Part shown: piece by piece, positions 59,499 to 64,000 of the stretch | How positions within the stretch are numbered: the first letter of the stretch is position 1 | How the letters are laid out: the number at the start of each line of letters is the position of its first letter | NCBI GenBank assembly: GCA_022225965.2 | Contig: JAKJXP020000129.1 | Span: 1 to 64,000 of the forward strand | Direction: 5' to 3' | From: Diatrype stigma | Taxonomy: Eukaryota; Ascomycota; Sordariomycetes; Xylariales; Diatrypaceae | Length of the DNA stretch: 64,000 nt | Notes under the pieces: model-generated | The model's input: only the letters and a program-made list of their open reading frames with translations | Told to the model about the DNA's origin: nothing | Databases searched by the model: none | Translations under genes and position numbers: made by a program

Positions 59499-61288
59499 AT
59501 GTCTCTGTATCACAAGACTGCCGAGATCTTGTCAGCCTCCGGTGGCAACCTGAAGACCCGGATCTTCGGCAACAAGGCTCTGCCCCCGAAGGCCAGCCCC
59601 CAGCAGGTCTATGCCCTGGCTCTGGAGACCTGCAAGTGGAGCTCCATCCTCACCGAAGTCATCGAGGCCTCGGAGCTGCTGCACTATGAGCGGAAGGTAA
59701 GGCTGACCCTGGAAATGCCGTATAGGAGAATATCAATTTAAAGTTATGCCTATCACTACGCTATACCTACTGGTGTGCGACGAAAAATAAATGTTGACTT
59801 CTTCTCCTTGCCTCGAAGCTGCCCCCGTTGCTATCGCTCCTGCTAGTGCATGACTTCCTGCTCGCGAAGCGCGGCATTGTGCTTCCCGCCAAACACGGCC
59901 TGCGGGCCTCGATCGAGCGCCACAAGGCGCGCCTGACCGCCGAGTTCACGCGGGCGCGGATACGGAGGAAGGCCGCGACGGTGGAGGCATTGCGCCAGCA
60001 GGTAACGGCGGAGTACCTCGGCGAGGCAGCCCATCATCCGCGATGGGTGCGCGTCAACACGCTAAAGTCGACGCTCGAGGACCAGCTCGACAGCACCTTC
60101 AAGGATTTCACGAGGGTGTATAGCATCGGGGAGGTCACGAACACGAACAACGACGCTGCCTCCGCCTCTCCAGGGAAGCCATTATTCTATGTGGACGAAC
60201 ACATACCGAACCTCCTGGCTATATCGCCCGCCTTCGAGATCACCAAGACTAAGGCGTACAGCTCGGGCGCCATCATCCTCCAGGACAAGGCGTCGTGCTT
60301 CCCCGCCTACCTGCTGGACCCCCTGCCCCAGGACGGCGACGTGATCGACTCGTGCGCGGCGCCGGGGAACAAGACCACCCACCTCGCCGCGCTCGTGCAG
60401 TCCCGCATCGTCGCGGCGGTGCGCGAGGGCGAGTTCGAGGGCGCGGGCGACCTGAAGCAACAGCAGCAGCAACAACAACAGAAAATATTTGCATTCGAGA
60501 AGGACAAGGACCGCGCCCGCACCCTGGAGAAGATGGTCAAGGTGGCCGGGGCTAAAGACGTCGTCCGCATCAGCCTCGGCCAGGACTTCCTGAAGGTCGA
60601 CCCGGATGCCGACCTCTTCAAGAACGTCGGGGCCCTCCTCCTCGACCCCAGCTGTTCGGGCAGCGGCATTGTCGGCCGAGACACCATGCCGGCCCTTCAC
60701 CTCCCGAAATACGCGTCCGGGAAAAAGGCGGAACCCAAGAAGGGTGGAGATCGCAACAGCCGCAAGCGCAAGCACCCAGGCGACGACGACGCCGCCGCAG
60801 CTGAGAAATCACGCGAGGAGGAGGTCTTCGTCGACGACGACGGGGAGGAGATCGTAGTGGCGACGGCGAAGGAGCTGCAGGCGCGCCTGGAGGCGTTGTC
60901 AGCGTTCCAGCTCAGCCTGCTGCTGCACGCGCTCGCGTTCCCGGCGGCGCGCAAGGTGACGTACTCGACGTGCTCGGTGCACGCGGCCGAGAACGAGCAG
61001 GTGGTCCGGGCCGCGCTGCGGTCCGACGTCGCCCGGCGCCGGGGCTGGCGCATCCTCCGGCGCGCGGAGCAGGTACGCGGGATGCGGGAGTGGCCGGTGC
61101 GGGGGCTTGTGCTTCCTAGTGATGCTACCTCTGGGGATGATGATAAGCGCGGTGATGGTGATGGTGGTGAGGATGAAGGTAAGGGTGACGATGAAGAAGT
61201 CGTGGCTGATGCGTGTATTCGCGCCTACCAGGGTGGTGGGCGCGGCGTCATGGGCTTCTTCGTCGCGGGCTTCGTCCGCGATGTCTAG
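59499..61288 (+). CDS. rcm1: 25S rRNA (cytosine-C5) methyltransferase RCM1 (NSUN5 homologue)
   Basis: RCM1 methylates one cytosine of large-subunit rRNA in the nucleolus during ribosome assembly, using S-adenosylmethionine. Exon 1 is 59499-59696 (MSLYHKTAEILSASGG to HYERK), the intron 59697-59818, exon 2 59819-61288; 555 residues. The join gives YERKLPPLLSLLLVHDFLLA, as expected for the family. The SAM loop is DSCAAPGNKTTHLAAL (about 243-258), motif IV is DPSCSGSGI with Cys345, and motif VI is TYSTCSVH with the catalytic Cys451; ENEQVV follows. The order DPSCSGSG/TCS is that of the NSUN5/RCM1 branch. Inserts: a run of eight Gln at 280-287 just after the SAM loop, a Lys/Arg-Asp-Ala stretch (about 370-410) between motifs IV and VI, and an Asp/Gly-rich loop before the C-terminus. 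The intron acceptor lies after GAAG at 59818 and is not strong but keeps the frame. Confidence 0.92.
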
Positions 61289-62033
61289 ATCTTACTAAGT
61301 TGAGCCGTTCGGGTGAGCCATACTGCTAAACAGTAGATATAACCCAATGACTTGGTCAAGCCTATTAAGCAACTCAGAAGTCATCATCGAGGTTTAAAGT
61401 GATGATTAACTATACATGAATGTACAACCTCATCGCTACCCTTTGTGGTTGGCTCAAGGTCAAAACCTCCCTCTAGATCAATCACAGGCTCCATTCTGAC
61501 ACATCTGACAGACTGGCTCTCGTACTTCCATGAATCAACAACAATGGTACAATCAAAACAAAAGCTGGTGCATAGCACGATTTAAACTATGTGCAGCGGC
61601 TTTACCTTGAGCTTTGCCATCAAAGAGGAGAGTAGAAGCATGAAGGACGCCTCTCCAACCAGCTTGAAATAGCAGGATGTCGGTCGTTGTAATCTTCTAC
61701 ATCTTTCCCTCGCCCGATTCCCTTGAGTCTTTGTTGCTATTGTGTGTGTTTTTATGGGAAAAGGGGTACATTTCTAGAAACACAATGTCGCGACATCACC
61801 TGCTTTGTTATCAGATATCCTTTCAAGCTGCCACCCATATAAAGGAGGCAAACACCTGGATGCTTAGGCTAGGGCAGACCCGAGAATATACGGTTGGATT
61901 CTCGGTTTAGGAATCACGATATCTAAGCCCAAGTGAGCGGTCGAATCAAGGTAAGACTAAACGAACTTGAGACCAGCCCCCTATAAAATCCAGCAAGTGC
62001 AAGTGCAGGTACACGAACGAACGAAACGCCAAC
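61289..62033. other. Intergenic, nothing recognised
   Basis: 3' flank of RCM1 and upstream region of the Zn2Cys6-like gene. No feature is supported. Confidence 0.5.
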
Positions 62034-63008
62034 ATGGTGGGTGCTCCAACACCACAACAGCCCCTGGGCAGCAGGGCCTCGGGGCATCATCATCCAGCAA
62101 CAACGTCTGCCAGCCTAGCCCAACAAGGGAGCAAGGAGCCCGAGAACCACTCACCTCCTCCTCCTCCTTCTTCTTCTTCTTCTTCTCCCTCGGCGCTGTG
62201 GACAGAGGACTGGGAAAGTGACCGGGCCAAGGACGCGACGACGGGCCGCTTCCTCTCGAAGAAAGCCCGCACGTGCCTCCGCTGCCTGGCCCACGGCCTG
62301 CGCTGCACGCTCGAGTTCTCCGGCACCGAGACCGAGCCGCGGTGCTCGGCCTGCCGCCGCGCCGGCGCCGGTGCCGGCCGCTGCGTCCGCCCGGCCCTCG
62401 AGGACATCGGTCCTGAGAAGACCGTGCGGGAGCAGCGGCGCCTGTTCAAAGCTGGTTCCGGCCCCACCTATCGTTTTCAGGCCGAGCACGCCACGGCCAG
62501 CTGGCCCGCCGTCGTCGACGAGCATTACGCCGGGCGCCTCGTCTACGTCAACGGGATGCCCCTCGATCCCCGCGACGTGAACGCCATGGCCCTTCCGGCC
62601 TTCCGCGACGCCGCCGACGCAGACGTAGACGCTGGCGCTGGCGCTGGCGCTGACGAGGAGAATGCCCTCGCCGACTCGCAGCTTATGCCTATGCCTGCGC
62701 ATATACGTACCACACCGTGGCGCACTGTTACGTGGAGCGACTACCTCCCCGTGCGCGAGAATCGCAGCATGGTCGGCGAGGCGGGGGAAGATGAGGGTGT
62801 CGTCTTCCAGGAGGTGCGGTTCCAACCTGGTGACGATACCGGTGAGGATGGGGAGGAGGGCCTCGATGTCGCTGGGGAGAACGGGGGCGAGGATGGGGGC
62901 GAGGATGAGATCATGTGCAAGGATGATAGGATAAAGTTCCTCCAGCGCATAAGGAGATACCCGCCCCGTGCCATGCATCTCAATGAGATGTTGGGCGAGA
63001 CGTACTGA
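62034..63008 (+). CDS. Short Zn2Cys6-like protein of unknown function (324 aa)
   Basis: A single exon from ATG 62034 (MVGAPTPQQPLGS) encodes 324 residues. After a Pro/Ser run (PPPPPSSSSSS) comes a six-cysteine motif at residues 81-117: Cys81, 84, 91, 104, 107 and 117, preceded by KKARTCL. The spacing C-x2-C-x6-C-x12-C-x2-C-x9-C is close to the fungal Zn(II)2Cys6 cluster; the last gap is one longer than usual. No fungal transcription-factor middle domain or coiled coil follows; instead there is a region YRFQAEHATASWPAVVDEHY and NGMPLDPRDVNAM, an Ala/Gly/Asp run and an acidic Gly/Glu tail. It could be a truncated or atypical regulator; function is not known. Codon use is as GC-rich as in the neighbours. 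Confidence 0.65.
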   Translation: MVGAPTPQQPLGSRASGHHHPATTSASLAQQGSKEPENHSPPPPPSSSSSSPSALWTEDWESDRAKDATTGRFLSKKARTCLRCLAHGLRCTLEFSGTETEPRCSACRRAGAGAGRCVRPALEDIGPEKTVREQRRLFKAGSGPTYRFQAEHATASWPAVVDEHYAGRLVYVNGMPLDPRDVNAMALPAFRDAADADVDAGAGAGADEENALADSQLMPMPAHIRTTPWRTVTWSDYLPVRENRSMVGEAGEDEGVVFQEVRFQPGDDTGEDGEEGLDVAGENGGEDGGEDEIMCKDDRIKFLQRIRRYPPRAMHLNEMLGETY

Positions 63009-63976
63009 TTGGTTTGATACCGGCTCGGGCTTACGCGTTTGCTTGGTGATAGATAGTGACCGTTGTTTGTTATTGTCGTCGTGCCCTTAGTGGTAGTAGT
63101 ACTGCGCTGACTCATTGGTCGTTTGGTAATATATATTTTACCTCGTGGCTCCTTACGGTAGGTCTGCATTGTATCAAGGAGAGGTACAGACCAATACGTA
63201 CCATAGTTTCCCATCGAACACATAATAATTGGATATACTTGGTTGTAAAAGGTCGTTCGAATTTTCTCTCGCTACTTAGTACCGTCCTTCTTCTTTTTCT
63301 TATTTCACGAGAATTGCCACTGGAGAGGTAATTCATTGAAGCTCGTAATTATTTGCAGCTGCCTTCTATCAAGAGTCAAAATATGACTTGTTATAGACAG
63401 AAAATTTAAACAACCCAACTCCTTAACAAACCGACCCCCTCAGCCCCTGATGAATACCGAACGACTTAGACAAAACCGACACTCAAGTAGCTAACATAAC
63501 AAATCCCAGCAAGTCCCCTCCCTGCATTCTGAATCTCGCCCGTGTAGTTGCCAGTCGGATCTCGGGTCGGGTCCAATGGTCGCATGGTGGTTGGACCTGG
63601 TTGGACACGGTCGATCTAGGCGAGGTAAGAGTTGATGCGAGGGGGGCGTAGCATATATCCGACAAAAACAGGTTGTATAGAAACCGCCGACGTGACGACC
63701 ATCGCGAGGTTCCGATGCAATATCCCTTGCAACTGGGCCGAATCAGTAGGTACCGTGTTGGAAAACACAGCATTCAAAAACACCTCAGTGTTCCTCTCGA
63801 ATTTCCCTAACCACCCCCTTAACCCGCAACAGCACCGAACGGGTCTTCCATCGACAGTAGTCCGAAGTCTTTGCGTACGAGCGCATGATCTTCTCTCTCT
63901 TCCCTCCCTCGCCGGCCTCTCCACCCGAGCTTCCTGCCGCCAAAGAGCCGAAGTCCCTCCCGTCCGTGACGGCGCC
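63009..63976. other. Intergenic, nothing firmly recognised
   Basis: Contains the 3' flank of the Zn2Cys6-like gene and, to the right, a CT-rich stretch (63885-63960) that looks like the leader of a gene starting at 63977. Confidence 0.45.
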
Positions 63977-64000
63977 ATGTCGAACCAGCAGGTCGATAAC
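63977..64000 (+). CDS. Possible start of a gene cut by the window edge
   Basis: ATG at 63977 has a strong fungal context (GCGCCATGTCG) after a CT-rich stretch and opens MSNQQVDN before the window ends. Eight codons are too few to identify the product. Confidence 0.3.

Noticed and set aside
58858..59513. Overlapping frames of about 100-122 codons upstream of RCM1
   Set aside because: Present on both strands with no motif; they probably belong to the divergent promoter region.
63616..63978. 120-codon minus-strand frame near the right edge, ending PPRINSYLA
   Set aside because: No domain was recognised, and its first third is the complement of a CT-rich leader of a likely plus-strand gene at 63977. 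A small real gene cannot be fully excluded.

Overview
The window is nuclear DNA of a filamentous ascomycete (Pezizomycotina; the protein flavour suggests Sordariomycetes, but that is an inference). The evidence is short spliceosomal introns with GT..AG ends and CTAAC-type branch sites, long gene-to-gene gaps, eukaryotic secretory and mitochondrial genes, GC-rich coding exons, and one sharply bounded AT-rich block in which repeated DNA carries almost only C/T and G/A changes. That last pattern is the mark of repeat-induced point mutation (RIP), which is restricted to fungi.

Layout, left to right. Positions 1-115 hold the right end of a small TA-flanked inverted-repeat element; a complete copy lies at 16518-16780. 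Two low-complexity fungal proteins follow on the minus strand (1426-3525 and 4864-7557). Next come the five-exon gene for the delta subunit of mitochondrial ATP synthase (8098-8966, minus) and a divergent flavin-reductase-like gene with a probable mitochondrial presequence (9966-11128, plus). Positions 11129-17866 are gene-poor. They contain a 502-bp element with perfect 57-bp terminal inverted repeats and a 9-bp target duplication (Mutator-like), and the TA-flanked miniature element. Positions 17867-28196 are an AT-rich block of about 10.3 kb: a TIR-flanked element that appears to have been split by a Ty3/Gypsy chromodomain retrotransposon (18256-27979), both heavily mutated by RIP.

The right half is gene-rich: an acidic fungal protein (29811-32168), an OPT-family peptide transporter (33581-36159), the small GTPase SAR1 (37230-38174), a patatin-like lipase (39678-42162), an intradiol ring-cleavage dioxygenase (43373-44957), the SAR1 exchange factor SEC12 (45669-47674, minus), an F-box/ankyrin-repeat gene interrupted by one in-frame TAG (50285-52564), a PDI-like ER protein without a visible CGHC site and ending in RDEL (53041-54709, minus), a DHA1-type MFS transporter (55237-57137, minus), the 25S rRNA cytosine-5 methyltransferase RCM1 (59499-61288), a short Zn2Cys6-like protein (62034-63008), and probably the first codons of another gene at the right edge.

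Functionally, the most coherent group is the early secretory set. SAR1 and its membrane-bound exchange factor SEC12, which together start COPII coat assembly at the ER, lie about 7.5 kb apart, with an ER-retained PDI-like gene a further 5 kb on. No secondary-metabolite cluster, CRISPR array, rRNA or convincing tRNA gene was seen. Intron positions come from reading splice signals and family conservation by eye; the exact ends of the SAR1, SEC12, ATP16, OPT, patatin, MFS and RCM1 models are well supported, while those of the PDI-like gene and the 4864-7557 gene are partly open.
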